DNA of 64,000 nt, from positions 10,595 through 74,594 of the forward strand of contig CAJTUD010000007.1 in the NCBI GenBank assembly GCA_910579725.1, written 5' to 3'. This DNA comes from an uncultured Oscillospiraceae bacterium (GTDB lineage: Bacteria; Bacillota; Clostridia; Oscillospirales; Oscillospiraceae). The position numbers and the translations under genes were made by a program. The notes under the pieces were generated by a model. That model was not told the origin of the DNA, made no database searches, and saw nothing but the letters and a program-made list of their open reading frames with translations. Positions 49,714 through 58,337 of the stretch are shown in pieces (position 1 is the stretch's first letter; the number at the start of each line of letters is the position of its first letter).

Positions 49714-50493
49714 CTACCGCCATTCTGCCCTGGCCGGGTTTCTGGGTGCAGTGCGGTAGAATTTCAGATCCGTATGTCCTATAATGAGGCAGCTGTCAAT
49801 ATGCCGCGTCTCCGTGACACCGAAATATTCCCGAAGCTCCGGGTCTGTGTCGATGGCCCGGGTGGCGAAGCCGCAGTACAGGGCTCCCAGGCCCAGGGCG
49901 TGGGCCATCAGCTCCATGTTGGCCAGGGCCAGCCCGCCGTCCACCGGACGTTCGGAGGTTACGGAGATCATCTGGTTTCCGCCATAAAACAGGGTGTCCG
50001 GCTCTTCCGGATGGGCCAGATAGTTCTCATAGCGGCGGTAGAGCAATTTACGGCCCTGTTCCTGGGCGTGGCGGGCAAAGGCCTTCCAGATTTTGGGACG
50101 CATGGCTTCAAATTCCTCATCCAGGACGGTGAAGCCCACCGTCTGGCTGTTGGAGCTGGTGGGGGCGCAGCGGCCTGCGTCCAGCAGCAGCTCCAGCTCC
50201 CGGCGGGAAGCCTTTTCTCCGGTGAACTTCCGTATGCTGCGGCGAAAGCGCATGGCGTTGAGCAGCGCTTCCGGATTCAGATCAAAGGCGGAGGGGGCAT
50301 AGGGAACGGGCGCCTCCAGATCCGGCATGGACGGAGCGCCCACCGGACAGATCGCCACGCACTGGCCGCAGGCAAAGCACCAGGTCTTGTTACAGCGATA
50401 GGTCCCATCTTCATTGGGTACGATGGCGTGGACGGCGCAGTTTTCGGCGCACAGGCTGCAGCCGGTGCAGCGGGCGGGATCGATTGTCACCAT
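49714..50493 (-). CDS. Ferredoxin-nitroreductase fusion
   Basis: 259 residues. The N-terminal 60 residues are a two-cluster ferredoxin: CTGCSLCAENC and CFACGQCVAICPVG. The rest is an FMN-dependent nitroreductase domain (RRSIRKFTGEKASRREL, APTSSNSQ, ANMELMAHALGLGALYCG). Such fusions in anaerobes pass electrons from an internal ferredoxin to flavin; the substrate is not evident. It stands on the minus strand between a decayed GNAT and a small membrane protein. Confidence 0.9.
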   Translation of the reverse strand: MVTIDPARCTGCSLCAENCAVHAIVPNEDGTYRCNKTWCFACGQCVAICPVGAPSMPDLEAPVPYAPSAFDLNPEALLNAMRFRRSIRKFTGEKASRRELELLLDAGRCAPTSSNSQTVGFTVLDEEFEAMRPKIWKAFARHAQEQGRKLLYRRYENYLAHPEEPDTLFYGGNQMISVTSERPVDGGLALANMELMAHALGLGALYCGFATRAIDTDPELREYFGVTETRHIDSCLIIGHTDLKFYRTAPRNPARAEWR

Positions 50494-50505
50494 GTTTTTT
50501 CTCCT

Positions 50506-50904
50506 TCATTGCAATATAATATCAAATTTTCCACAAAAGTCTTCAGAAGTGATGCGCACCTTACAGCGCTCCATGTTCCGGCAGTCGATCTTCCACTCCA
50601 TGGGCCAGCGGATATTCCAATCGTAAAGAACGCTGCCGTTCTGTCCCAGAACTTCCACTTGGGCGCCGCCAGAGACGGGTTCCACCTGAATAAAAAGCTC
50701 ACTGTACTTTTTGGTGATCCGGAAGCTTTTGGAAACATGGCCGTTCATATGCCGGTATTCGCCCCAGAATCTTGCCGGCGTTCCCATCGCGTTCCCTACA
50801 GAAAAGAGACTGAATTTCATTACCATCAGGCCGAAATAGTTCAGCGTCAGGAAGGTGGGAATAAGCACAGCGGCCGGCAGCAACGCGGTTTTCAAAGCTT
50901 CCAT
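50506..50904 (-). CDS. Small membrane-anchored protein, unknown function
   Basis: 132 residues. An N-terminal hydrophobic helix (about 5-32, LLPAAVLIPTFLTLNYFGL) serves as anchor or uncleaved signal. The remainder is beta-rich (RITKKYSELFIQVEP, VEVLGQNGSVLYDW) and ends in KFDIILQ. I do not recognise a family. AAGGAGG precedes the ATG. It lies 11 bases after the GNAT gene and may share its attenuated transcript. Confidence 0.6.
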   Translation of the reverse strand: MEALKTALLPAAVLIPTFLTLNYFGLMVMKFSLFSVGNAMGTPARFWGEYRHMNGHVSKSFRITKKYSELFIQVEPVSGGAQVEVLGQNGSVLYDWNIRWPMEWKIDCRNMERCKVRITSEDFCGKFDIILQ

Positions 50905-50915
50905 GACAATCCTCC

Positions 50916-51374
50916 TTACGCAAGCGTCTTGGAAAAAACCTCCATGTTGTTCTTCGCCTGAATGCCGGGCGCTTTTTTGTAACCGTGGGCAAGATAGAAC
51001 GCTGCGGCGTCATCGGCGGTCAGGATGGCGCGGTACGCGCCATGCTCCAGGAAATAGGCCTCCGTCCGCTCCAGCAGCAGAGAGCCGTATCCCCGCCGCC
51101 GGAAGGCGGGAGCCACCCAGAACTCCCGGATAAAGCCGAAGGGCTCCTCTAAAAACCAATGGGTGAAGCTTGCCGTCTGAAACTGGAGAAAGCCCAGCGC
51201 TTCCCCGCCAACGCCGGTGAGAAGAAAGGCCTGATTGACCTTCTCTTCGTCCATCTCCCGGAACAGGCCGTCCCAGTCCTTCACGGAAATATCCAGCTCA
51301 TGAAAATAGGTCTGGAAAGCGGTGCGGAAACGGGAATCGGTAAAATCGGAAAGCAGGATTACATTTTCAGCCAT
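50916..51374 (-). CDS. GNAT acetyltransferase controlled by an attenuator
   Basis: 152 residues from ATG 51374 (AAAGGAG 5 bases upstream). Motif A is FWVAPAFRRRGYGSLLL, and AAFYLAHGYKK is motif B. The first 90 residues are acidic and carry FLLTGVGGEALGFLQFQ. Upstream are a consensus promoter, an 18-codon leader peptide and an intrinsic terminator with a competing antiterminator segment. That arrangement is typical of genes induced when ribosomes stall on a leader, including antibiotic-resistance acetyltransferases. The acceptor of the acetyl group is unknown. Confidence 0.85.
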   Translation of the reverse strand: MAENVILLSDFTDSRFRTAFQTYFHELDISVKDWDGLFREMDEEKVNQAFLLTGVGGEALGFLQFQTASFTHWFLEEPFGFIREFWVAPAFRRRGYGSLLLERTEAYFLEHGAYRAILTADDAAAFYLAHGYKKAPGIQAKNNMEVFSKTLA

Positions 51375-51392
51375 AAAAGCTCCTTTCCGCGG

Positions 51393-51427
51393 CAAAACAA
51401 AAGACGTTCCCCCATTCGGGGAACGTC
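51393..51427 (-). terminator. Attenuator terminator in the GNAT leader
   Basis: Minus strand: GACGTTCCCC (51427-51418), GGGGAACGTC (51412-51403), then CTTTTGTTTT. Its 5' arm and loop contain TCCCCGAAT (51422-51414), which is perfectly complementary to ATTCGGGGA (51499-51491) inside the leader-peptide frame. A second stem, GCTGCC/GGCAGC (51471-51451), lies between them. Confidence 0.8.
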
Positions 51428-51462
51428 AGATTTTTCCATTCTGCTTTCCGGCTGCCGCCGCG

Positions 51463-51519
51463 TCAGGCAGCGAAGGGCGAATGGCAAAGATCCCCGAATC
51501 GGATGATTACAGTTTTCAT
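51463..51519 (-). CDS. 18-residue leader peptide
   Basis: Minus strand, ATG 51519 to TGA 51463, product MKTVIIRFGDLCHSPFAA. GGCAGGTGA lies 5-13 bases upstream of the ATG. The predicted mRNA starts about 20 bases earlier. The frame covers the antiterminator segment at 51499-51491, so ribosome position on this peptide would decide between terminator and antiterminator. Confidence 0.65.
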   Translation of the reverse strand: MKTVIIRFGDLCHSPFAA

Positions 51520-51545
51520 GTCATTCACCTGCCTTTCCTGAAAAA

Positions 51546-51574
51546 ATTATAGCAGAGAGGGAAAGTGTTGTCAA
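51546..51574 (-). promoter_or_regulatory. Consensus sigma-A promoter of the attenuated GNAT gene
   Basis: Minus strand: TTGACA (51574-51569), 17 bases, TATAAT (51551-51546). Perfect match at both hexamers with the best spacing; the strongest promoter in the window, which fits control by termination downstream. With the pyrH promoter and the leader it accounts for the 344-base gap. Confidence 0.9.
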
Positions 51575-51632
51575 GATTCGGTGCCGAAAAAAGATAGCGG
51601 ACCACATTCTTCAAAAAATTTACAATTACTAC

Positions 51633-51661
51633 TTTTCAAATGCCCGAAAATATATTAGAAT
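51633..51661 (+). promoter_or_regulatory. Candidate pyrH promoter
   Basis: TTTTCA (51633-51638), 17-base spacer, TAGAAT (51656-51661), in an AT-rich stretch. Start would be near 51668, about 50 bases before pyrH. Confidence 0.45.
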
Positions 51662-51718
51662 AGTAGCCGGTAATCATCGAAAATTTCCAACCGGAGAAGA
51701 AAGTAGAGGAATACGCCT

Positions 51719-52447
51719 ATGGAGGAACCCAAATATAAGAGAGTCCTGCTGAAGATCAGCGGCGAAGCCCTGGCGGGAGAAAAGCATACCGGGCTGGATT
51801 TTGCCATCATTGCGCAGGTGTGCGATGTCATCAAGGAAGCCGTGGAGATGGGCGTTCAGGTGGGCATCGTCATTGGGGCCGGGAACTTCTGGCGAGGCGC
51901 CAAGGACGGGGGCGGCCGCATGGAGCGAACTCGGGCCGACCATATGGGGATGCTGGGCACCGCCATGAACTGTCTGGCGGTAGCCGATGTGCTGGAGCAG
52001 AAGGGTGTGGCGGCGAGAGTGCAGACTGCCCTGGAAATCCGGGCCGTGGCTGAGCCCTATGTCCGGGGACGGGCCATTCATCATCTGGAGCGGGGGAGGG
52101 TGGTCATCTTCGGTTGCGGCACCGGCAACCCCTTCTTTTCCACTGACACCGCCGCTGTGCTGCGGGCTGCCGAGATTGGTGCGGACGTGATCCTCCTGGC
52201 AAAAAATGTGGACGGTGTGTACAGCGCCGACCCTGTCAAGGACCCCACTGCTGTGAAGTACGACGTCATCACCTATGATGAGGTGCTGGCGCAGCGTCTG
52301 GCCGTTATGGATTCCACAGCCTCCAGTCTGGCGATGGATAACCATATTCCTGTGCTGCTCTTTGCGCTGAAGGACCCCCAGAATATCATCCGCGCCCTGA
52401 AGGGCGAGAAGATTGGAACGATTGTGAAGGAGGATACAACCAAATGA
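51719..52447 (+). CDS. pyrH: UMP kinase
   Basis: 242 residues. It phosphorylates UMP to UDP; a hexamer of the amino-acid-kinase fold, usually GTP-regulated. Motifs: KRVLLKISGEAL, GAGNFWRG, DHMGMLGTAMN, GTGNPFFSTDT and KNVDGVYSADP. GTAGAGGA precedes ATG. It heads a cluster that is usually led by rpsB-tsf; those genes are not upstream here. The stop overlaps frr by four bases. Confidence 0.96.
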   Translation: MEEPKYKRVLLKISGEALAGEKHTGLDFAIIAQVCDVIKEAVEMGVQVGIVIGAGNFWRGAKDGGGRMERTRADHMGMLGTAMNCLAVADVLEQKGVAARVQTALEIRAVAEPYVRGRAIHHLERGRVVIFGCGTGNPFFSTDTAAVLRAAEIGADVILLAKNVDGVYSADPVKDPTAVKYDVITYDEVLAQRLAVMDSTASSLAMDNHIPVLLFALKDPQNIIRALKGEKIGTIVKEDTTK

Positions 52448-52998
52448 AAGCCGAATATAAAGCCTTTGAAGAGAGAATGAGGAAATCGGTGGCCTCTGTG
52501 TCCGCGGACTTTGCTGCTGTCCGGGCGGGCCGGGCCAATGCCGCCGTTCTGGACCGGATCATGGTGGACTATTACGGTACGCCTACGCCTATTCACCAGA
52601 TTGCTTCCATCGGTTCCCCCGACCCCCGGACTCTGACCATTCAGCCCTGGGACGCCGGTGCGGTCAAGCTGATCTGCAAGGCCATTCAGGAATCCGATCT
52701 GGGCATCAATCCCCAGAATGACGGCAAGATCATCCGGCTTGCCTTCCCGCAGCTCACAGAGGAGCGGCGCAAGGAACTGGTCAAGCAGATTGCCAAGTAC
52801 GCCGAGGGCGGCAAGGTAGCCATCCGCAACATCCGCCGGGATGCGGTAGAGGAATTCAAGGCTCAGAAGAAAAACAGTGAAATCACGGAAGACGACATGA
52901 AGATCGCTGAGAAGGATATCCAGAAGCTCACCGACGACATGTGCAAGGAAATCGATGAGCTGCTGGCGAAAAAGGAGAAAGAGCTGCTGGCGGTGTAA
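52444..52998 (+). CDS. frr: Ribosome recycling factor
   Basis: 184 residues, standard length. With EF-G it splits post-termination ribosomes. Signature blocks: VRAGRANAAVLDRIMVDYYG, PDPRTLTIQPWD, SDLGINPQNDG, RLAFPQLTEERRKELVKQ and IRNIRRDA. ATGA overlap with pyrH implies coupled translation. Confidence 0.97.
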   Translation: MKAEYKAFEERMRKSVASVSADFAAVRAGRANAAVLDRIMVDYYGTPTPIHQIASIGSPDPRTLTIQPWDAGAVKLICKAIQESDLGINPQNDGKIIRLAFPQLTEERRKELVKQIAKYAEGGKVAIRNIRRDAVEEFKAQKKNSEITEDDMKIAEKDIQKLTDDMCKEIDELLAKKEKELLAV

Positions 52999-53049
52999 CG
53001 GAAAGGACGCTTCGCGTGCGCTATTTTATCTGATCAGAGCGAGGAAGTC

Positions 53050-53802
53050 ATGAAGTTTGCTTTTGGAAAAAAAAGCGGGGATACGGCGGGGCAGGTGGAT
53101 CTCGACCGCCTGCCCCGCCATATCGCCATCATCATGGACGGCAACGGCCGCTGGGCCAAGCGCCGGGGACTGCCCCGCACCGCCGGACACAAGGTGGGAG
53201 CGGAAACCTTCCGCACAATTGCCACCTACTGCCGTGATATCGGTATTGAGTATCTGACAGTCTACGCCTTTTCTACCGAGAACTGGAAGCGGCCCCGGGA
53301 CGAGGTGGACACGATTATGGTGCTGCTGAAGCGGTATTTGCTGGAGGCCATCGAAACCATGGAGCGGGACAACGTGCGGCTGCGGTTTATGGGAGACATG
53401 TCGCCGCTTAACGATGAGCTGAAAGGACTGGTAGAGAAATGCAATGCCATTTCCAGCCGTCTGAGCGGGTGCTTGTGCAGCATTTGTATCAATTACGGTG
53501 GCCGGGCGGAGCTGGTGCACGCCGCAGAGAGGTTCGCGGAGGATTGCCGGCTGGGACTTGTAAAGCCTGATAGCTTAACGGAAGAAGTCCTGTCCGGATA
53601 CCTTTATTCCGCGGGGATTCCGGACCCGGAGCTGTTGATTCGTCCCGGCGGGGAGCAGCGGCTGAGCAACTTCCTGCTGTGGCAGTGCGCCTACAGCGAA
53701 TTCTATTTCACAGATGTGCTTTGGCCCGATTTTTCCAAGGAGGAACTCCACCGGGCCATTGCGGCCTATCAGCGCCGCAGCCGCCGGTATGGCGGGCTGT
53801 AG
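53050..53802 (+). CDS. uppS: Undecaprenyl diphosphate synthase
   Basis: 250 residues. A cis-prenyltransferase that extends farnesyl diphosphate with isopentenyl units to the C55 lipid carrier for the cell wall. The signature IAIIMDGNGRWAKRRGLPR carries the catalytic Asp; TVYAFSTENW and RPGGEQRLSNFLLWQ-type blocks (RPGGEQRLSNFL, ELLIRPGGE) follow. It stands 51 bases after frr in the standard Firmicutes cluster, upstream of cdsA. Confidence 0.95.
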   Translation: MKFAFGKKSGDTAGQVDLDRLPRHIAIIMDGNGRWAKRRGLPRTAGHKVGAETFRTIATYCRDIGIEYLTVYAFSTENWKRPRDEVDTIMVLLKRYLLEAIETMERDNVRLRFMGDMSPLNDELKGLVEKCNAISSRLSGCLCSICINYGGRAELVHAAERFAEDCRLGLVKPDSLTEEVLSGYLYSAGIPDPELLIRPGGEQRLSNFLLWQCAYSEFYFTDVLWPDFSKEELHRAIAAYQRRSRRYGGL

Positions 53803-53813
53803 GGAGGTTCGAC

Positions 53814-54620
53814 ATGAAATCAAGACTTATGGTGGCGGCGGTGGGAGTGCCCGTTCTGCTGTATATTGTGCTGTGGGGGCCGGAGTGGGTGATCGCCCTG
53901 GCCCTGACGGCGCTGTCAGGCGTGGGCGCTTATGAGTTGATGAAGTGCGTAGGGGCGGTGGAGTCCAGCCGGATGCTGTGCCGGCTGACAGTGGTGTTCG
54001 CCGTGTGGGCGGTGCTGTGCGGCTGGGGTCTGGCCGAGTGGCTGATTCCCTGCCTGATGCTGTATATCCTGCTGGCCTTTGCCACAGCGATTTGGAAGGC
54101 GGGGGAGGTCAAGGTGGCCCATCTGATGGCGGGTGTGTTCGGCGCAATTATGATTCCCTACGCCTTCAGCTCCTTTTTCCATATTTTCGGTCTGGGCGGG
54201 CACAGGGGATACCTGCTGCTGCCGTTTATTCTCAGCTTTGCCTGCGATACCTTTGCTTATTTCACTGGCCTTGCCATCGGGCGGCACAAGCTGGCGCCCA
54301 AGGTGAGCCCCAAGAAGACGGTGGAGGGCTCCATCGGCGGTCTGGTTGGCAATGTACTCTGCGGCCTGATTTTCGCGTTTGTGATGAACCGCTGGTTTGA
54401 CGGGACAATCCGCTATGGTTCCATGACGCTGCTGGCGCTGTTCTGCGGCATGGTGGCGCAGATCGGGGATCTGAGCTTTTCCCTCATCAAGCGGGAATTT
54501 GGCGTGAAGGACTATGGAAAAATTTTTCTGGCCCATGGCGGGGTGCTGGACCGGTTTGACAGCGTGCTGTTCGTGGCCCCCACCCTGGCTGCGCTGATGC
54601 AGATTTTGGGGATACGGTAA
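53814..54620 (+). CDS. cdsA: Phosphatidate cytidylyltransferase
   Basis: 268 residues from ATG 53814 (GGGAGG upstream). It makes CDP-diacylglycerol. About eight membrane helices; the conserved C-terminal signature is represented by SPKKTVEGSIGG, KRDYGK-type KDYGKIFLAHGG and LDRFDSVLF. It follows uppS by 11 bases. Downstream, where dxr usually comes next, a GNAT gene is inserted. Confidence 0.94.
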   Translation: MKSRLMVAAVGVPVLLYIVLWGPEWVIALALTALSGVGAYELMKCVGAVESSRMLCRLTVVFAVWAVLCGWGLAEWLIPCLMLYILLAFATAIWKAGEVKVAHLMAGVFGAIMIPYAFSSFFHIFGLGGHRGYLLLPFILSFACDTFAYFTGLAIGRHKLAPKVSPKKTVEGSIGGLVGNVLCGLIFAFVMNRWFDGTIRYGSMTLLALFCGMVAQIGDLSFSLIKREFGVKDYGKIFLAHGGVLDRFDSVLFVAPTLAALMQILGIR

Positions 54621-54654
54621 GCGGCTCCATAACTTTTCTGAGGAGGCGAGTGAA

Positions 54655-55098
54655 TTGGAGATCAAGGAAGTCAGTCTCTGCGGCCGCGTGGCAGAGGAGC
54701 TGATTGATCTGTCCGCAGACTGGGAGGCGGAAGGCTGCTGCTATGGCTATCGAAAAAATGAGTATGCCGACCTGGAGGGAAACCGCATTTTCCTTGCGGA
54801 GGAAGGCGGTAAGATTATTGGGTATCTGTTTGGAAATCTGCGAAAGTCAGAGGGTCAAAGCGCTGTCATGCCGGATGGTACCGATTATTTTGAAGTGGAA
54901 GAGCTCTATGTGCGGCCGGAATGGCGTTCACAGGGCGTTGGTTCCGCGTTGTTCTGTTATATGGAAGCACAGGTCAGACCAGAGGCAAAATATCTCATGT
55001 TGGGAACAGCTTCAAAGAATTGTCGTGGGATTTTGCACTTTTATATGGATGAGCTGGGCATGGAATTCTGGAGTGCCGCGCTTTTCAGGAAGCTGTAA
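54655..55098 (+). CDS. GNAT acetyltransferase inserted between cdsA and dxr
   Basis: 147 residues from TTG 54655 with GAGGAGGCGAG upstream. Motif A: YFEVEELYVRPEWRSQGVGSALF; then LMLGTASKNC and the C-terminal HFYMDELGMEFW. Substrate unknown. More AT-rich than flanking genes. A 165-base gap without a clear gene separates it from dxr. Probably a late insertion in an otherwise conserved operon. Confidence 0.82.
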   Translation: MEIKEVSLCGRVAEELIDLSADWEAEGCCYGYRKNEYADLEGNRIFLAEEGGKIIGYLFGNLRKSEGQSAVMPDGTDYFEVEELYVRPEWRSQGVGSALFCYMEAQVRPEAKYLMLGTASKNCRGILHFYMDELGMEFWSAALFRKL

Positions 55099-55263
55099 AA
55101 GTGAAAGAGGCGGGGGTACGGCACACCGAAAGAGGATGTATCGGCAGCTGCGGCAAGGACGGAAGGATTTTTTATGATCATATTTTGATAAGAAGCGGCT
55201 GGAGGATACGAAAATACTTTTGCCTGTGAAATGCAGCTGATTCTGCCCGTTTGGGAGGTGCGC

Positions 55264-56412
55264 ATGGTAAATACAATTTCTCTGCTGGGATCCACCGGCT
55301 CCATCGGCCGTCAGACATTGGACGTCTGCCGGGAGCAGGGAGTCCGGGTCGTCGCCCTGACGGCCCGGAGCAGCATTGACCTGCTGGAACAGCAAGCCCG
55401 TGAATTTCGCCCCCGGCTGGTGGCGGTATATGACTTGGAGCCCGCTCTGGAGCTGGCGAAGCGGCTGACGGGACTGGATATTGAGGTGGTCTACGGTCTG
55501 GACGGCCTGAGAAGAGCGGCGTCCTGGCCGGAGAGCGAAGCGGTGGTGACTGCCGTGGTGGGCATGGCGGCGCTGTGGCCCACTATGGCCGCTATTGAGG
55601 CGGGTAAACGGGTGGCTTTCGCCAACAAGGAAACCCTGGTCTGTGCAGGAGAGCTGGTCATGGACGCCGCCCGGCAATTCGGAGCGGAGATTATCCCCGT
55701 GGACAGCGAGCACTCCGCCATTTTTCAGTGCCTCCAGGGCAGCCGTGACCGGGAGGAGATCAAGCGTCTGATCCTGACCTGCTCCGGCGGACCGTTTTTC
55801 GGCCTGAGCCGGGAGGAGGTTGGAAAAAAAACCAGGGCCGACGCCCTCCGGCACCCGAACTGGAGCATGGGGGAGAAGATCACCATCGACTGTGCCACCC
55901 TGATGAACAAGGGGCTGGAATTCATCGAGGCCATGCGTCTGTTCCGGGTGACGCCGGAGCAGGTGAGCGTGGTGATCCACCGTCAGAGCATAATTCATTC
56001 CATGGTGGAGTTCCGGGATGGGGCGGTGCTGGCCCAGCTGGGGACCCCGGATATGCGCCTGCCCATCCGGTACGCGCTGACCTATCCGGACCGTGGAAAA
56101 TCGGAGCTGCCGGGTCTGGACCTGCTGAGCTGCCCGCCTCTGACCTTTGCGCCGCCGGATTTGGAAGCGTTTCCCTGTTTGAAAATGGCTATGGAGTGCG
56201 CCAGAACCGGCGGAACCGTCTGCGCGGTGCTCAATGGGGCCAATGAAGCGGCGGTGGAGCTGTTTCGGCGGGAGGAAATTTCCTTTGGACAGATTCCACA
56301 GCTGGTGGCAAGGGCTCTGGACGATATCCCCAATATTGCGCACCCGTCCATGGAAGAAATTCTGGAGGCGGACCGGCAGGCCAGGGAGTGCGTCCGCCGG
56401 AGGCTGCCATGA
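55264..56412 (+). CDS. dxr: 1-deoxy-D-xylulose 5-phosphate reductoisomerase
   Basis: 382 residues from ATG 55264 (GGGAGGTG upstream). First committed step of the MEP isoprenoid pathway, NADPH and divalent metal dependent. NADPH motif LLGSTGSIGRQTL, VANKETLV-type FANKETLVCAGE, metal and substrate motifs VDSEHSAIFQ, CSGGPFFG and HPNWSMGEKITID. The stop overlaps the next gene's ATG in ATGA. ispG lies three genes further on, supporting a MEP-pathway group. Confidence 0.96.
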   Translation: MVNTISLLGSTGSIGRQTLDVCREQGVRVVALTARSSIDLLEQQAREFRPRLVAVYDLEPALELAKRLTGLDIEVVYGLDGLRRAASWPESEAVVTAVVGMAALWPTMAAIEAGKRVAFANKETLVCAGELVMDAARQFGAEIIPVDSEHSAIFQCLQGSRDREEIKRLILTCSGGPFFGLSREEVGKKTRADALRHPNWSMGEKITIDCATLMNKGLEFIEAMRLFRVTPEQVSVVIHRQSIIHSMVEFRDGAVLAQLGTPDMRLPIRYALTYPDRGKSELPGLDLLSCPPLTFAPPDLEAFPCLKMAMECARTGGTVCAVLNGANEAAVELFRREEISFGQIPQLVARALDDIPNIAHPSMEEILEADRQARECVRRRLP

Positions 56413-57188
56413 TAGACCTTGGGATGCCCACGCTGATCGGACTGCCGCGGCTGGATGACTGCGGGGCGCTGTGCCGGGAGCTGGGGCTGCAATTCATTGA
56501 GCTGAATATGAACCTGCCGCAGTACCAGACAGACCGTCTGGACGCGGCAGCGCTGCGGCGCGTCCGGGAGGAGTACGGGGTATACTTTACTCTGCATCTG
56601 GATGAAAATCTCAATCCCGGTGATTTCAACCCCCGGATTGCAGAGGCGTATGTGCGCACTGCGGAGGATGCCATAGCTTTTGCGGAAGCGCTGGAAATGC
56701 CGGTCTTGAATATGCACCTGTCCCGAGGCATACACTTTACATTGCCGGGGGAGAAGGTGTATTTGTTTGACCAGTACAGGGAAGCGTATCTGGCGCGGAT
56801 GCGGTCCTTCCGGGACCGGTGCGCTGCGGCGGCCGGACAGGGGGGCGTCAGAATCTGCGTGGAGAACACCGATGGCTGCCGGAGAGCGCAGATTCAGGCT
56901 CTGGATCTGCTGCTGGAGAGTCCGGTGTTTGCGCTGACCTATGACGTGGGACATAACCACGGTTCCGGCGGCGGAGATGAGAAGATCATTCTCCGGCGGA
57001 GAGAAAAATTGATTCACTTCCATCTTCATGACGCGAGGGAAGCGTCGTGTCACCTTCCCCTTGGAGAGGGGGAGCTTGATTGGAAGAAATATCTGCGTCT
57101 GGCGGAAGCCGTCAATGGCCGCGCAGTCCTGGAGGTCAAGACGGCGGAGGGGCTGCGGACGTCGGTCCGGCGGCTTCGCGCGGTATGA
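56409..57188 (+). CDS. Sugar phosphate isomerase/epimerase-like TIM barrel
   Basis: 259 residues from ATG 56409. An AP-endonuclease-2/xylose-isomerase-like barrel: GLQFIELNMNLP at strand two, YFTLHLDENLNP, VLNMHLSRG, ICVENTDG and TYDVGHNHG supply Glu and His residues of a metal centre, and HFHLHDAR is near the end. Its substrate is unknown. The four-base overlap with dxr and its position before rseP are not part of the classical cluster, so it is an addition in this lineage. Confidence 0.8.
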   Translation: MIDLGMPTLIGLPRLDDCGALCRELGLQFIELNMNLPQYQTDRLDAAALRRVREEYGVYFTLHLDENLNPGDFNPRIAEAYVRTAEDAIAFAEALEMPVLNMHLSRGIHFTLPGEKVYLFDQYREAYLARMRSFRDRCAAAAGQGGVRICVENTDGCRRAQIQALDLLLESPVFALTYDVGHNHGSGGGDEKIILRRREKLIHFHLHDAREASCHLPLGEGELDWKKYLRLAEAVNGRAVLEVKTAEGLRTSVRRLRAV

Positions 57189-57233
57189 CGGAACCCGGAC
57201 CAATCATTAACTACCTGGCAAAGAGGTAATGCT

Positions 57234-58325
57234 ATGTATATTATTATCGCCATCCTTCTTTTTGGAGTTCTGATTGCTGCCCACGAGTGGGGCCACTTCA
57301 TCGCCGCGCGGCTGTGCGGTGTCACTGTTCATGAGTTTTCCATCGGCATGGGGCCCGTTCTGTGGAAAAGCAGACCGAAAGATCTCGACGCATGGGAATC
57401 CAAGGGTGTGAAGCAGACCCAGTTTTCCATCAGAGCGCTGCCCATTGGAGGCTTCTGCTCTCTGGAGGGTGAGGAGGAGGATTCCGACGATCCCCACAGT
57501 CTCAGCAACCAGGGGTTCTGGAAAAAAGTGCTGGTGTTCGCCGCCGGTGCCATCATGAATTTTCTGGTAGGCGTGATAATCGTACTGATTCTCAATTTCC
57601 AGGCGGAGGGGTTCCTGGTGCCCGTGGCGGCGGGCTGCGCACCGGAGTTCGAGACTGTCAACGGCGCGGCGCTGGTGGAGGGGGACGTGTTTTACTCCAT
57701 CAACGGCTCCCGGGTTTATCTGGCCAGCGACATTGACCTGCTTCTTATGCTGGCCAACCGCCAGCCTATTGACGTGGTGGTTTTGCGGGATGGGGAGAAG
57801 GTGGAGCTGCACAATCTGGCGGTGGGAACCTTCAGCGACACCGACGGGAATCCTTACGAGGGCTATGGCTTTTACCGCGCCGCTGTGGTGAAGGAGGCCA
57901 CCCTGGGAACCCGTCTGCAATACACCTGGTACAACTCCATTGATTTTGTGCGGACGGTCTGGTTCAGTCTGAAAATGCTTGTCACCGGCGGTGCGGGCGT
58001 TCATGATCTCAGCGGCCCGGTGGGCATTGTGTCCACCATCAACGAGGTGGGCGCACAGAGCGCCACCGTAGCGGACGCGCTGGCCAATATCGCCTACTTC
58101 GGCGCGATGATCGCCGTGAATCTGGCGGTGATGAACCTGCTGCCCATTCCTGCTCTGGACGGTGGACATATCCTGTTTCTGGTGGTCTCCACGCTTTCGG
58201 AGCATCTGTTCAAGAAAAAGATCCCCATGAAGTACGAGGCGGCCATCAATATGGTGTTTCTCTTCCTGCTGATGGGGCTGATGCTGTTTGTGACGTTCAA
58301 CGACGTTCTCAAGCTGATTCACTGA
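57234..58325 (+). CDS. rseP: RIP metalloprotease RseP/RasP (site-2 protease)
   Basis: 363 residues. Membrane zinc protease that cleaves anti-sigma factors and signal-peptide remnants within the membrane. HEWGH is at residues 17-21 in the first helix; a PDZ domain spans about 115-190; the second active-site motif is NLLPIPALDGGH near 300. One PDZ domain, as in Firmicutes RasP. A DUF4179 anti-sigma-like protein at the end of the window is the sort of protein such enzymes process, but no direct link is shown. Confidence 0.95.
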   Translation: MYIIIAILLFGVLIAAHEWGHFIAARLCGVTVHEFSIGMGPVLWKSRPKDLDAWESKGVKQTQFSIRALPIGGFCSLEGEEEDSDDPHSLSNQGFWKKVLVFAAGAIMNFLVGVIIVLILNFQAEGFLVPVAAGCAPEFETVNGAALVEGDVFYSINGSRVYLASDIDLLLMLANRQPIDVVVLRDGEKVELHNLAVGTFSDTDGNPYEGYGFYRAAVVKEATLGTRLQYTWYNSIDFVRTVWFSLKMLVTGGAGVHDLSGPVGIVSTINEVGAQSATVADALANIAYFGAMIAVNLAVMNLLPIPALDGGHILFLVVSTLSEHLFKKKIPMKYEAAINMVFLFLLMGLMLFVTFNDVLKLIH

Positions 58326-58337
58326 GGAGGCGGCAGG

